Below, in pieces: positions 1 to 11,800 of a stretch of DNA of 64,000 bases. The notes under the pieces are model-generated. The model saw only the letters and a program-made list of their open reading frames with translations. It made no database searches and was not told the DNA's origin. Location: positions 558,001-622,000 of the forward strand of contig CP087217.1 in the NCBI GenBank assembly GCA_020912385.1. The letters are read 5' to 3'. Each line of letters begins with the position of its first letter. Position 1 is the first letter of the stretch. The DNA is from Neofusicoccum parvum. Taxonomy: Eukaryota > Ascomycota > Dothideomycetes > Botryosphaeriales > Botryosphaeriaceae. The translations under genes and the position numbers were made by a program.

Positions 1-1362
1 CAAGGGTAGTCGATACCAAGAACCCGGAGAGACACGCAGAAAAGATGAGAGACTACTTCTTCGACCCGAAACCGGTGGAGCAGCAAGACCTAGCAGAACA
101 CCAGGGCAAAGACAAAAGGGTTTTAGACAAGATCCTTGCAAAGCGCGATCAAGGCCAAGACCCTGGCATTCGCGCTATCACTACTACGGAGACTTTGATG
201 ACAGAGGATCTGGATGCCGCCTTGAATGAGCAGGAGAAGGAAGAGGTGAAGAAAATGATTGAAGCTGAGAGGCTTCGTAAAGAGGACCCGAGAGCATGGG
301 AGCAGTACCTGAAAGCCAACCCTGGCATCGATGACAGCAATCGCGGTGGGCCACATGGCGCCATCCAAAGAGTTTTATTTCAGGAAGCTGCTGACCGGAA
401 CGGAGCCCCTCCGCTACCTATTGTCCCGTCATCTCAACCAATGCTGAGACCATTCATCGAATTCGGCGCTGTACCTTCCGGCACTGCACCTACCCGGATC
501 ACTGCTCCAGGAGAAGCCAATACAGGTTTTGTTCAAGGATCCCCTCAGCTGGATGGTATTCTCTCGTCAGATGGTGGAATCAACAATGCCGCCCCATCCC
601 CTGCAAGCATGAGGCGTCAGTTTCCCCTTAAGCCTGCTCTGAGAAAAGCAACTGAACCTGCTCTACGCAAGAATCGGGAGTCCAGTCCAATAGAGGTCCC
701 ACATTCGATCTCAAGAGAGACTCGAGAACATGCTCCAAGAAACGCTTCCGAGCCACGTGCACCTATTCCCAACGAGCGCGGTCGCAGCATAAGCCCAGAG
801 CTTGGAGATGATCCACCTTCAGATGCCGGTGTCAATAATTCCGGACCATCTTTGCCCAGCATGAGCGCTCCGGCCTCGGTTTCCAAGGTGTCCTCGTCGT
901 TCGCAACTAGGCCTAATCTACCAATGCAGGCCGATCCTGCTGACTTGGTGTCTACTGACGGGTTTCTGAGCCCATCGCGTCCGCGCCGTCAGACAAGTCC
1001 TCCTTATCGTGGCAGTCAAATCAAGACACCAGGCCATTTCATGTCATCTGCAAATTACCGTGGGGAGCAGAGTTCTGCAGGCGCCAAGCCTGATAGGTCC
1101 CTGACGTCCCCTCCAAACAGAGAGGTAGAGAGCTCTATCGATAATCATTTCAACACTTTCAAGTCCGGTACCACTGACCATTCTTAATCACCAGAGATCA
1201 CAACTGAGGAAGCGGGACGAAAGCCAAGTGGAGGAAAAGTTGGCGACGCCAGTCGGCCGGTCTAAGGCTAGCCACCATGGCGCCCAGAGGCCTACGCGGC
1301 CTTCGATCTCTTCAAGCGCAAGGAAGCGTGAACTATACATCAACCTCTCCGATGATGAATGA
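1..1362 (+). CDS. 3' part of an unrecognised, mostly disordered protein (two exons seen)
   Basis: The reading frame is open from base 3, so the gene begins before the window. The first ATG at 45 is probably internal, because the residues before it (VVDTKNPERHAEK) read like protein. I place exons at <1..1124 and 1195..1362 with a 70-nt intron (1125-1194; GTAGAG donor, CTGAC branch, CAG acceptor). Without splicing the frame stops at 1187; with splicing it continues in frame to a Lys/Arg-rich end finishing in NLSDDE at 1362. About the first 110 residues are charged and probably helical (ending near KANPGIDD). The rest is Ser/Pro/Arg-rich and low complexity, with recurring SPAS/PSLPS segments, typical of a disordered tail. 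I do not recognise the family; a nuclear or chromatin-linked protein is only a guess from the basic and acidic tail. The coding assignment is fairly sure, the function unknown. Confidence 0.65.
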
Positions 1363-1880
1363 GGCTGCGAGAGTGAATGATGGGGCGGAAGGAAAACCAC
1401 ATGGCTTACTTTGACGAGAAAAGGGAACATGGCAGAAGTACGGCTTTCTTTTTACTTTCGAAGCAGTAGATTTATACGATGGGGTAAGGGGTCATATGAC
1501 ATCTTAGCTCGAAACGGCATTATATGGAGTTACAGGGCGGTGGCGCTTTTAGGGTGTGCTGACAAGAAGGCGGGCTAATTGCTTGCATTTGCTGGGAGGC
1601 GCGCTGGCTTTGATACCCATCTAGCTTAAGTATGGCTCGTTCTCTCTTACTTTCTTTCTTTCCTTCCTCGATCCGAGTAGCAGTGCTTGGTAAAGTGATC
1701 ACAGAGGAGAAAATGATATTCCTGTAATTCGTTAGTTCAAAACCAGGACTGGTATCCAGAAGCAAGTGTTTGACTGAATGTAGGTGCTGAAGCCGCACGA
1801 AAACGCTTTGAATGTCCGCCACTGGGTACAGAATTGAAAGATTAATCTAGACAGCTTTGATGGATGCTCTGAGAGACTTT

Positions 1881-1898
1881 AGCATTCGTCCGAATGCT
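1881..1898 (-). repeat. Short copy of the dispersed hairpin repeat (copy 1)
   Basis: AGCATTCG-TC-CGAATGCT is a perfect 8-bp inverted repeat with a 2-base loop. Read on the minus strand, with the bases that follow (TAGTTGAAGCATTCG), it matches the GTTGAAGC(G/A)TTCGTCCGG core of the element at 18.8 kb. It looks like the two arms of that element fused with the spacer lost. Confidence 0.5.
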
Positions 1899-2982
1899 TC
1901 AACTACCCCCTGCTGGAAACTATCTAGACTCATTCCATCCTGCTGGTGGTCTTCACGCTGGCCCTCGGCTGCACTCGGTATCGTCTTGAGTGGAAGCTAC
2001 GGCCAACAGGTGAACCCTCGGAAAGTACATGTGGTGGCCTATTCTTAAACGCGAGGGTGCGCCAATCAAGTTGCTCAGCCGGCAAGTCGCGGATAGGCTA
2101 TGAAGCACAACGACTCGTGTCTCGTATAGACTCGACTTGCATGAAAGCTACCTTATCTGGCTGTTTAGCATGAATGCCGGGTAGGTGCATACGAGGCTCG
2201 CCATCCACGAAACGCAGTAAGCGTTTGCGAGCGTACGTGTAGCACAAAGCATGCAAAGCTGAGTCGATGTGCGTGCGCAAGCGTGCTGACTGTGCGCATG
2301 CTGCCATCAGCTTGTGCGGCCAAGATGCCGCGATGCGTAATGCGCAGGGCGCTATTGGTAGAGGGCCGGGCGGACAGTTCCCTCGACGGCCAAGATCCAT
2401 CTGGATCCGGAAAGCAGGGCCTGCAGTGCCTGCAGTGCCTGGCGTGCCCAGCCCGCGGCGCCGGACTGCCGGATGGCGAGGTAGCCGAAAGCTGCCACAC
2501 GCCGCGCTTACCCCAGATTTCCAGCGCGTTCTGGGTGGCGGTCGCGGCTGGGTGGCTTGCGGGCTGACGGCGTGGTGAAGCCCTGCTTGTGCGTGCAGGC
2601 CGCCGTGCCTCGCAGGGCGTGTTGTGCGACACAAGAGGCGGCGGCCGCAGGCTTGTTCGGCGGTAAAGCGCCCTGCAGCGTGCGGCCCTGCGCCAAAGTA
2701 TCCGATCGGAGTCCCGGCAACGCGGGCTCGCGGCATGTTCGGCATTGTCCACCTCCATGGACAAAAGCACTGCAGGTGGCTCCGCCGAGGTCGCTGCTGG
2801 CTGCAGCGTTTGTGCGCCGAAGACACAGATCTTATGGAAGAAGTGCAGGCCGCTAGGGCCGCGCTGAGCTGATCCCCGCGCCAGAGGGCGCAAAGTCTCA
2901 GACGATGCAGGTGCCGGGCGCGGCGATCAGCGAGCTGTCTCCGAGGCGTCTTGTCTGGCCCGGCGGAGTGACGGCTCAGCAG

Positions 2983-2987
2983 CCAAT
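2983..2987 (+). promoter_or_regulatory. CCAAT box upstream of ALAS
   Basis: A CCAAT pentamer in the context CAGCCAATAG lies 223 bp before the ALAS start codon. The fungal HAP/CBC complex binds such boxes and controls many heme and respiratory genes. A five-base match is weak on its own; its position is the only support. Confidence 0.3.
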
Positions 2988-3209
2988 AGACGGCAAGCAG
3001 AAGGCCTTGCTGACAACTCCGGCTCCGCATCGCTCGCTCGCTCGCGTCCCAGGGCCTCGTCTCTCAAAAGTCGCCCGCCTCCCCTCTCTGCCCTTCTGTC
3101 TCAATCCTCAACACCACACCTGCCCCCCACCCTGCCTGTCACCCCCGCTGGCGTCCCAATCCCTTTGAACCCCGATCGCACACCCCGCCCGAACGCCCCC
3201 TCACCCACA

Positions 3210-5159
3210 ATGGAGGCGCTTCTTCACCAGTCGAGGGCTATGTGTCCGTTCCTGCACAAGACCTCGCCCGCGACCCTGAGGTCCCTCTCCACCTCGACCG
3301 CCGCCCATAGCGCTTCGACCGGCGGTGGCAGCATGTCCAACCTGCAGCTCATTGCTCGCCGCTGCCCCGTCATGGGCAAGGCGCTCACCGTGCAGAGCGC
3401 CCGCACCAACAACACCGTGCTGGCCGGCGCCTTTGGCGGCACCCGTGCCTACCACGCAAAGGTCGGCCACAAGGCCAGGCTCCACACCTCGTCCTCCAAG
3501 GAGGCTCAGGCTGTGGACGTTGGCTCCGTGCGCCGTGAGAGAGGTATGTTCCAACCGGATCGCCGAAGTCGCTGCAGCCGCGGTCGGCGCCTCGATAACG
3601 TTAACATCCTAACGTTCGCAGTTCCTTTCCCGCAAAACGCCCACCCTGTCAAGAACACCTCGAACCATGTCACCGCCCAGCAGCTCTCCGGAAAGCCACC
3701 GAAGCCGCAGCCCGCCAAGTTCGACTACGAGGGATTCTACCAGAATGAGCTCGAGAAGAAGCACAAGGACAAGTCGTACCGCTACTTCAACAACATCAAC
3801 CGCCTTGCGAAGGACTTTCCGCGCGCCCACATGGCGACGGAGAAGGACCAGGTCACTGTTTGGTGCTCAAACGACTATCTTGGAATGGGCCGCAACCCGC
3901 ACGTCTTGAAGAGAATGCACGAGACTCTGGACAAATACGGTGCTGGCGCTGGTGGCACTAGGAACATTTCTGGACACAACAAGCATGCTGTTGAGTTGGA
4001 GGGAACGGTTGCGAAGCTTCACGCGAAGGAGGCTGCGTTGGTGTTCTCGTCCTGCTACGTCGCGAACGACGCCACCCTGGCCACTCTGGGCAGCAAGCTT
4101 CCGGACTGTGTTATTCTCTCGGACAGCTTGAACCACGCCTCGATGATCCAGGGTATTCGTCATTCGGGTGCGAAGAAGATGGTGTTCAAGCACAACGATA
4201 TGGCTGATCTAGAGGCGAAGCTCGCTTCGCTTCCTCCGGATGTTCCGAAGATCATTGCTTTTGAGAGTGTTTACAGCATGTGTGGGTCCATTGGACCGAT
4301 TGAGGAGATTTGCGATCTTGCGGAGAAGTACGGTGCCATCACCTTTTTGGATGAAGTCCATGCCGTCGGCATGTACGGCCCACACGGCGCGGGTGTTGCA
4401 GAGCATTTGGACTATGAGGCGCACCTTCAGGGAAAGCCCCAAGGAACCGTCATGGACCGCATTGACATCATTACTGGCACCCTTGGTAAGGCTTACGGAT
4501 GCGTTGGCGGTTACATTGCGGGCTCTGCCAAGCTTGTCGACACCATCCGCTCCCTGGCTCCCGGGTTCATCTTCACCACCTCCCTTCCCCCTGCGACCAT
4601 GGCTGGTGCTCAGACTGCGATTGAGTATCAGATGAGCTACCAGGGTGATCGCCGTCTTCAGCAGCTGCACACTCGCGCCACCAAGGATGCGCTGTCTGAG
4701 AAGGATATCCCCGTCATGCCCAACCCCAGCCACATCGTCCCCGTTCTTGTTGGCAACGCTGAGCTGGCTAAGAAGGCCAGCGACATGCTCCTTGAGGAGT
4801 GGGACATCTACGTGCAAGCCATCAACTACCCGACCGTTCCCGTCGGCCAGGAGCGTCTCCGTGTTACCCCTACTCCAGGCCACACGCGCGAGTACCGCGA
4901 CCACCTGGTGAAGGCTTTCGACAGCGTCTGGACCCAGCTCGGCATCAAGCGCACCAGCGAATGGGCCGCTGAGGGTGGCTTCATTGGTGTTGGCGAGGCC
5001 GACAAGGCTCCCGAGGCGCCTCTTTGGACGGATGCCCAGCTCGGCATTGACAGCGTCGTAAAGGAGATGCAGGCTGGCCAGGGCCCCACCGGCGTTCTGG
5101 AGGCTATCCTCGAGCGCGAGAGGAAGGAGACGGCCGGTGCCGTTGCTGCTGCTGCTTAA
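3210..5159 (+). CDS. HEM1: 5-aminolevulinate synthase, mitochondrial
   Basis: Condenses glycine and succinyl-CoA to 5-aminolevulinate, the first step of heme synthesis, in the mitochondrial matrix with pyridoxal phosphate. Exons are 3210-3543 and 3622-5159, giving 623 residues. The 78-nt intron (GTATGT..GCAG) is a multiple of three, so an unspliced reading would also stay open. The start is the ATG at 3210 in a good context (ACAATGG). The basic, Ser/Thr-rich N-terminus is a presequence containing two Cys-Pro heme regulatory motifs (Cys12 and Cys52). The catalytic core follows from about residue 165: HNKHAVELE, then [15 protein letters not shown] (PLP-binding Asp), then GTLGKAYG with the Schiff-base Lys at about 401. 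Length and motifs are full for the family. Divergence from the neighbouring THO2 gene is ordinary; both run on the same strand. Confidence 0.97.
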   Translation: MEALLHQSRAMCPFLHKTSPATLRSLSTSTAAHSASTGGGSMSNLQLIARRCPVMGKALTVQSARTNNTVLAGAFGGTRAYHAKVGHKARLHTSSSKEAQAVDVGSVRRERGMFQPDRRSRCSRGRRLDNVNILTFAVPFPQNAHPVKNTSNHVTAQQLSGKPPKPQPAKFDYEGFYQNELEKKHKDKSYRYFNNINRLAKDFPRAHMATEKDQVTVWCSNDYLGMGRNPHVLKRMHETLDKYGAGAGGTRNISGHNKHAVELEGTVAKLHAKEAALVFSSCYVANDATLATLGSKLPDCVILSDSLNHASMIQGIRHSGAKKMVFKHNDMADLEAKLASLPPDVPKIIAFESVYSMCGSIGPIEEICDLAEKYGAITFLDEVHAVGMYGPHGAGVAEHLDYEAHLQGKPQGTVMDRIDIITGTLGKAYGCVGGYIAGSAKLVDTIRSLAPGFIFTTSLPPATMAGAQTAIEYQMSYQGDRRLQQLHTRATKDALSEKDIPVMPNPSHIVPVLVGNAELAKKASDMLLEEWDIYVQAINYPTVPVGQERLRVTPTPGHTREYRDHLVKAFDSVWTQLGIKRTSEWAAEGGFIGVGEADKAPEAPLWTDAQLGIDSVVKEMQAGQGPTGVLEAILERERKETAGAVAAAA

Positions 5160-5886
5160 GCAGTTGGCAACCTGTGTGGGATTGGGACAGGCCCGGCCGC
5201 TCTTTTGAATTGGGGTCCTGGATAGTGTTTGCGAGATTTTGAAATTTACACCAGCGTAACGAGTTGAGCCCTGCTCCTCATCACGCTTTTGAACTCGTCT
5301 ATTCTTAAGAATATGCTGAACTGAGTGAGGTGCATGATGACCAAGGGCTCCAGCGTGCCCCGCAAAATTGTTCTGATGCTGTCTCAAGTGTGATTCGTGC
5401 GTGCATTGTGGCTCTCGGGGTTCTGCCTGTTTTGCGATATCAGATGTGCCAAGAGATGGCCGCGCGATCAATTGCGTCGTAAAGAAAGAAGTCAAAGACA
5501 ATGGCCGACGAAGTGGGCGGCGGGCGGGTGACGACAGTTGGGGCACCCCGGCCTGGCGTGTGGGTCCCAGTGCATCTCTTGGCACGAAACGTCGCGCGGG
5601 CTTTCACCAGCGCGACACCTTCAGCATCGCCCACAACCAAACCCCGCCGACCCTCGTGGCTGCGACCCTTCTTTCTTTCCCTCCAGCACCTTTCTCCACC
5701 GGAATTCGACGTCGCCCGAGGGTCCCGCTGTCGCTGCCCGCCTGCGCAGCACGTCCAGCGACGATATTGCAGCTCCAGTTTGTTCGCGAACTTGACCTCA
5801 TCCACGCACCACCACCTTGAATGCGCACCGCAACCTCACCCACCATCAGCCCGCCGCAAGGCTAGCTTCATCCGTCTGCCGTGGAC
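5160..5886. other. Intergenic between ALAS and THO2
   Basis: Contains the ALAS 3' region and the THO2 promoter/leader. No supported gene. Frames on both strands between 5.4 and 5.85 kb are low-complexity and have no family resemblance. The stretch 5640-5880 is C-rich, typical of a 5' leader. Confidence 0.6.
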
Positions 5887-8800
5887 ATGGCGCCGCCCAT
5901 CAAGCGCAAGCGGTCCGAACGCGGCCCTTACAACACGCAGGATACAAACGACGGCACTGGGCGGCCGTCGCCTCACCGGCCGCAGAACCTCAACCTCGCG
6001 CAGCAGAACCAGTACGGCGGCAATGGCGGCCGGGGCGGCCGCGGAGGCCGGCGGGAGAGTCGTGGGGGCGCCGCGCGCCGCGGTGAGCGAGAAACTGGCA
6101 GCCCGGTTACCGGCTCTAATGCGCAGTCTCCAGGCTCAAGGGCCAGCCCGTCGGTCGCCGCCAGCAGCGGCAGGCCCGACAACCTCCCACCCTCGCCCAC
6201 CCAGACCATGGCGCGACCGCCGTCGGCGCAGGCCGCGCAAGCTCGTCCGCAGACGCCCCAGGAGCGCCCTGCTCCGCCGCCGCAGCCCGCGCCGCTGATG
6301 CAGCAGCAGCCTCCCGCGCCGAAGCCGCCGATCAAGTTCGCGTACCAGTACATCACGGATGAGAACAAGGCGGTGTGGAGGACGTCGGGTAGGAAGGCGG
6401 TTCTGGACGCGGCGGTGCAGGCTCAAGAGAAGGAAGACTTCCTGACGCTGAACATAATCTTCCAAGAGGTGGTCAGAGCTGGTCTGGACGACAGAATAGA
6501 CCCCGCCGATGCGGGACGTGTTGTCAAGGAAGTTTTGGCCGAGGCTGGGGATGCTTCTGCGGATAACGCGTCCATGTTTCTCGACATTGTGGCCGTCTCC
6601 ACTAGTTGCGACTATCCCGTCACCCGCGGTCTCTGGGACCTCCTCGTGGCCACCGGGATTCCACCCATGCAGATGAAGGAGGAGCTGGACATACCGCAGC
6701 TTCAAGAGTTGGGAATGGTCCGGAAGACTTTCGAGAGGATGGGAACCCGCATGGCCACGAACCAGCTCTACCGCCAGTCCAACTACAACTTGCTCCGCGA
6801 GGAATCCGAAGGATACGCTAAGCTTATGACCGAATATTTCACGACCTCTAACAACGAAGAGCCCACCTGGGCAGCAGCCGCTACTGCTTTCCAACGCGTG
6901 AAGGCTCTGATTGGTGCCTTCGATCTGGACGTAGGACGTGCTTTGGATGTGACGCTGGACGTGTTTGCCAATCTTATGATCAGGCATTACCGTTTCTTTG
7001 TCAAGTTCATGCGTGCCAGTTCTTGGTGGCCGGAGGAGAAGACGTTCGAAAACCTGGAGTGGGAGAGTCTTGGTATTGAGTCATTGCCGAGATGGGCACA
7101 ACCTGGAGCCTCTGCTTACCAACACACGGACAAAGACATCGAAGAGATAGCTGAGTTGTGCGAAGAAAGGGACAAAAAGTTCTGGGCACGTGTACGGGAA
7201 GTAGGATTGGAGGCTTTCTTCGAACTTGGAGGACGCCGCATCATAAAGGGAGAGGTCACTCTGGAATCTGGAGAGAGCACCGCTGAAAAGCTTGCGAAGA
7301 CGGATCCTAAGCCTACGGACATCACGGAGGCAGAGTTCAATAAAGAGTGGGCGACATCAACGAAGACGCTTCCGCCGCCTGGAAACCGTGTGGCTGCACA
7401 GCTTCTCGGTTTCAAGCTCCGCTTCTACGCCTCCTCTGCAAGAGACCCCGAGGACAGATTTCCAGAGAACCTCGTTTTCCTCGCAGCACTCCTCATCAAG
7501 ATCGGCTTTATATCCTTGCGCGACCTATACCCACACCTTTACCCTCTAGACAAGGATATGGCAGAAGTGAAGGAGAAGCTGTTGAAGGAGAGAGAGGAAC
7601 GGGAGAAGAGGAACAGACCTGGCGGCGGCCAAATGAATGCACTCGCCATGGCAGGAGCTCTAGCAGACGACACAATACCAGCACCCACAACGGCAGCCTC
7701 ACGGCTACGCGAAGCGGAAAGCAGCAGAGCGTCCTCGACAAAACCGGAGGAGAAAGCGACCACTCCCAAGCCCGAGGAGAGCATAAAAGAAGACCCACTA
7801 GGCGAGCCCACGGACCAGAAGATTGCTCTTCTGAAGAGCTTGCTTTGTATTGGTGCTATCCCGGAATCGCTCTACATTCTCGGAAAGTTCCCGTGGTTGC
7901 CAGATGTTCACCCCGACTTGCCTGAGTACATCCACCGCATCCTACACCACAGTATCAACCAGGTGTATAATGCACTGCAGCCCATGCAAGGTCGCGATCA
8001 AGTCAGGAACGTCAAAAAGCCGGAGGTGGAAAAGGGCGGCGCAGAGAAGGGTGAGCTGCGGTCTATTGAGCCTCCTCCTCGCAGAACTCTGCGTTGGGCT
8101 TCGGTAGAGAAGCAGGGTTCTCACAACGACTCACAGGTCGTCGACTACCGGTTCTACTGGGAAGATTGGACAAACAATGTTCCCGTTTGCCAAACGGTCG
8201 ATGATGTCTTCCTTCTCTGCAGCTCATTCCTTAACTTCTCCGGTGTCAAGATCGGCCAGGATCCCGCTCTGCTCACTAAAATGGCGCGTATCGGCAAGTG
8301 GAGTCTGGCGAGGGACGAGTCAGATGCGAACTTCACCCGCTGGATTGATCTCTCGAAAAGACTCCTGGTCCCTGCTCTTAGTTTGACAAAAGCCAACCCT
8401 GGCGTTGTCAACGAGGTCTTCGATTTGTTGAAGCTTTTCCCTACGGCCACTCGGTACTCGATCTACGCGGAATGGTACACCGGTCAAACCTCAAGGTTAC
8501 CGGATATTAAGTCGGCATTCGACCAATCGACCGCTGAGACGAAGGACGTCCTGAAGCGTATTAGCAAGACCAACACAAAGCAAATGGCCAGAGCGTTGGC
8601 AAAGGTGGCTTATTCGTCTCCTGGTATCGTCTTCAAGGTGGCCCTCAACCAGATTGAGTCCTACGACAACCTGGTCCAAGTCATTGTGGAGTGTGGCCGG
8701 TATTTTACCTACCTCGGATACGATGTCCTGACGTGGTCGCTCATGAGCTCGCTGGGTGGAAAAGGGCGCAGCCGCCAACAAGATGACGGCATGCTCACCA

Positions 8801-11800
8801 GTCGCTGGCTGCAATCCCTTGCGTTCTTTGCTGGTAGCGTTTTCAAGCGGTATACCATCATGAATGCGACGCCGATCCTGCAGTACGTCACATATCAGCT
8901 GCGGAATGGCAACTCCACCGATCTCGACGTGTTGGAGCAAATCATGTCGCAGATGACTGGCATACCTTCCAACCTTGCTTTCAACGAGGTCCAGACCCTG
9001 TGCATGGCTGGCGGGGAGCTACTGCAAGCACAAACGTTAGAAACGCTTCAGGATAACCGCAACCATCCTAGTTTCAAGGGACCTGCCAAGCGTCTTCTGA
9101 AGGCGCTGGTTGACCCGGGTCTTGCAGGACAATTGCTCATCGCTATCGCACAGCAGCGGCAGCTTTACCCTCATTCAGATGGTGCAGATGGCGCGCCTCT
9201 GAAGGTATTGGGGACCAATCTTGACAAACTCACTCAGGTTTTCTTCCAATACCTCGATGTCCTTAGGTCGAATCTCTCTACCAAGGAATTCGATGCTGCC
9301 ATCCCCGACATCGTTTCTCTGATGAAGGAGTTCTGCCTGGATGCGAATATTGCCTTCGCTGTCGGCAGACAGAGCCTCTCAAAGACTATGTTGGAAATTG
9401 ATTTGGCTGCTGCGGAGGAGGAGAAGAAGTTGAAGGAGGAGCAGGCCAAGGCCAGAGCAGAGGCACAGACCGAAGAGAAGCCAACAACAAACGGAGATGT
9501 CGACATGGCGGATGCACCGGAAGAAGGCCAGGACACTGGTGCAGAGACGAATGGCGAAACGAAAGAAGAGCCAGCCGTCAAGGAAGAGAAAGAAGAGAAG
9601 GAAGACGGTGCAGTCGAGACCCCCACACCAGCTGGGTCCACACCAGCGCCTCCGACTACCGAGGACCCTTGGCATCCTGTCATCAGAGACCTCATGGAGA
9701 AGCTCAAATCGGCTCTGCCCGACAAGTTTGAAGAGAAAATGAGCCTCTCCTTCTATACTACCTTCTGGCAGCTCTCACTCGACGACATGCACGTCCCCAC
9801 TGGTGGTTATGAGGCCGAGATTAACAAGCAACAACAAAAGATTGCTGCAGTTATTTCAGACCGGTCCGACGTGTCTGTCGCGGGAATCAAGAAGCGGGAT
9901 GCGAAGAAGAAGGAACTCAACGAACTTCAGGATCGCTTAAGGTCAGAGATGAAGGTTCAAGTGCAAACATATCAGATGGTTCGCAATCGTCTCCAGAAGG
10001 AGAAAGGCCACTGGTTTGCCGGGCACAGACTCGCCATGACCCCCCAACTTCACGACAACATCATCCAAGAGTGTTTCCTCCCCCGCCTGCTCCTTTCGGC
10101 ATTCGACGCGCAATATGTCTACCGGATGCTATTCTACCTTCACTCCGCCGGCACCCCGGGTTTCCGCACGATGTTCCTGATCGATCGCATCCTGAGGGAG
10201 AAGCAGTTAACGTCCCTGATCTTCATCTGCACCCCCTCGGAAGCCCATAACCTAGGCCTCTTTCTGAACGAACTCCTCAAGGAACTTCGTAGGTGGCATG
10301 CTGATTCATCGGTCTACGAGAAACATGCCTACGGCTCCAAGAAAGATCTACCTGGTTTTGCCAGAAGGTTTACAAAGGAGAATCATCCGGAGACTTTCCT
10401 TACCTACGAAGACTACCGTCGTCTTCTCTACAAGTGGCACCTGAGCCTCAACAATGCTCTCAAGGCCTGTCTCACAGGCGGGGAGTACATGCACATCCGC
10501 AACGCCATTGTCGTCCTCAAGGCCATCAGCCAGAATTTCCCTGTCATTAATTTCATGGGCAAGCAGATGTTGGAGTGTGTACTAAAGATGTCAAGAGAGG
10601 AGACAAGAGGTGACTTGAAGCTCGCAACGACATCGATCATTGGTGATCTCAAGAAGCGAGAGGGCCAATGGATGCTTCCTCAAGCTTTCAAGCTGGTGGG
10701 TCCTACACCGAATTTGACACGCGATGGGAACGTCGTTACTGAACCAATAAAGCAGGCCGACCCCAATTCGGCACAGAAGCCTGGTAGTCGGGCTACTACC
10801 GAAGGAGCTAGCACGCCCCAGCCTGGCCAGGGCAAACTCAACGCGTCCGCTCCGGAGTTCAAACCTTCTCCACAATCGTAAGTTTCCGACTTCCCGGTCT
10901 TTCTTCGACTTCGGCCTTCTGACACCTTTCGATAGCAACGGCATCGCGAGCAATGGGATCAAGGAAGACAAGGACGCGGAAGACGGTGAGATTGACGATG
11001 CGAAAGAAAGAGCCGATAAAATGACTGTTTCCGTTGCAGCAGGAGAGAAAGACAAGGCTTCTCAACCCGGAAGACGCGAAGACAGCAGATCAGCTGATTC
11101 GAAAGCCGACACGCCTGGACCGGCAGCATCGCAGTACCTAGGCAGAGGCCCCCAAACGGACTCCAAGCCTTCTACCCCGATACCGTCGTCCGGTCAAGGC
11201 CCGCCGTCACGTTCAGATGCGGGCAGGAACCAACCACCTGGACCTGGCGGTCGCCAACCTCATGCGCTTCCCAACAGACCGGATACTCAGCCCTCGCGCA
11301 ATCGAATGGGTGAGAGACAAGGTGATCGTCCACCGAGACACGATGGACGTGGCCCGCCCAACCACGACTACGGCCGTCTCGAACGCCCTGGAGATGTGGC
11401 CCGTGATTTCCCCGACCGTACACGAGACGCCTCATCAGGTCGTCGGCCCCGGAGCAGGAGCCCAGGCGCCGCTCATTTGGATCGAGACCGTCGTGATCCC
11501 CAGTGGCAAGGACCCAGGGAAGCGTGGGAGGATGACAGGGGAAGGCCTCTGCCTCGAGATTCTCGTCAAGGTGGGAGGGCCCCGCAGTGGAATGAACCTC
11601 CTCCACGCGGTCGTCCATTCGATTCAGCAAGCGACAACCAGCGTGGTCGTCCGCCGTTTGATCAGCAAGGTCAGCCTGGAGAAGGGCGTAACTGGCAGTC
11701 TGGCTCAATGCCACCACCGACTGCCGGGCCTTATCAACACCCTGACCGTGCCCGTGGATTCGGCGAGCGCAGCGGTCCAGGCCAACTGCCTGACAGGCCG

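Larger units (their letters stand above)
1363..3209. other. Intergenic; ALAS promoter and leader
   Basis: No supported gene. Long overlapping frames on both strands between 2.1 and 3.0 kb are Arg/Ala/Pro-rich and look like frames opened by high GC. One copy of the dispersed hairpin motif sits at 1881-1898. The last 150 bases before the ALAS start are strongly pyrimidine-rich, as is usual for highly expressed fungal genes. Confidence 0.6.

Noticed and set aside
2098..3030. A 310-codon minus-strand frame over the ALAS promoter
   Set aside because: GC-rich, Arg/Ala/Cys/His-rich composition with no domain, and overlapped by open frames on the plus strand; typical GC artefact.
4209..5585. A 458-codon minus-strand frame across ALAS
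   Set aside because: It is the antisense of a well-supported conserved gene, with no family resemblance.
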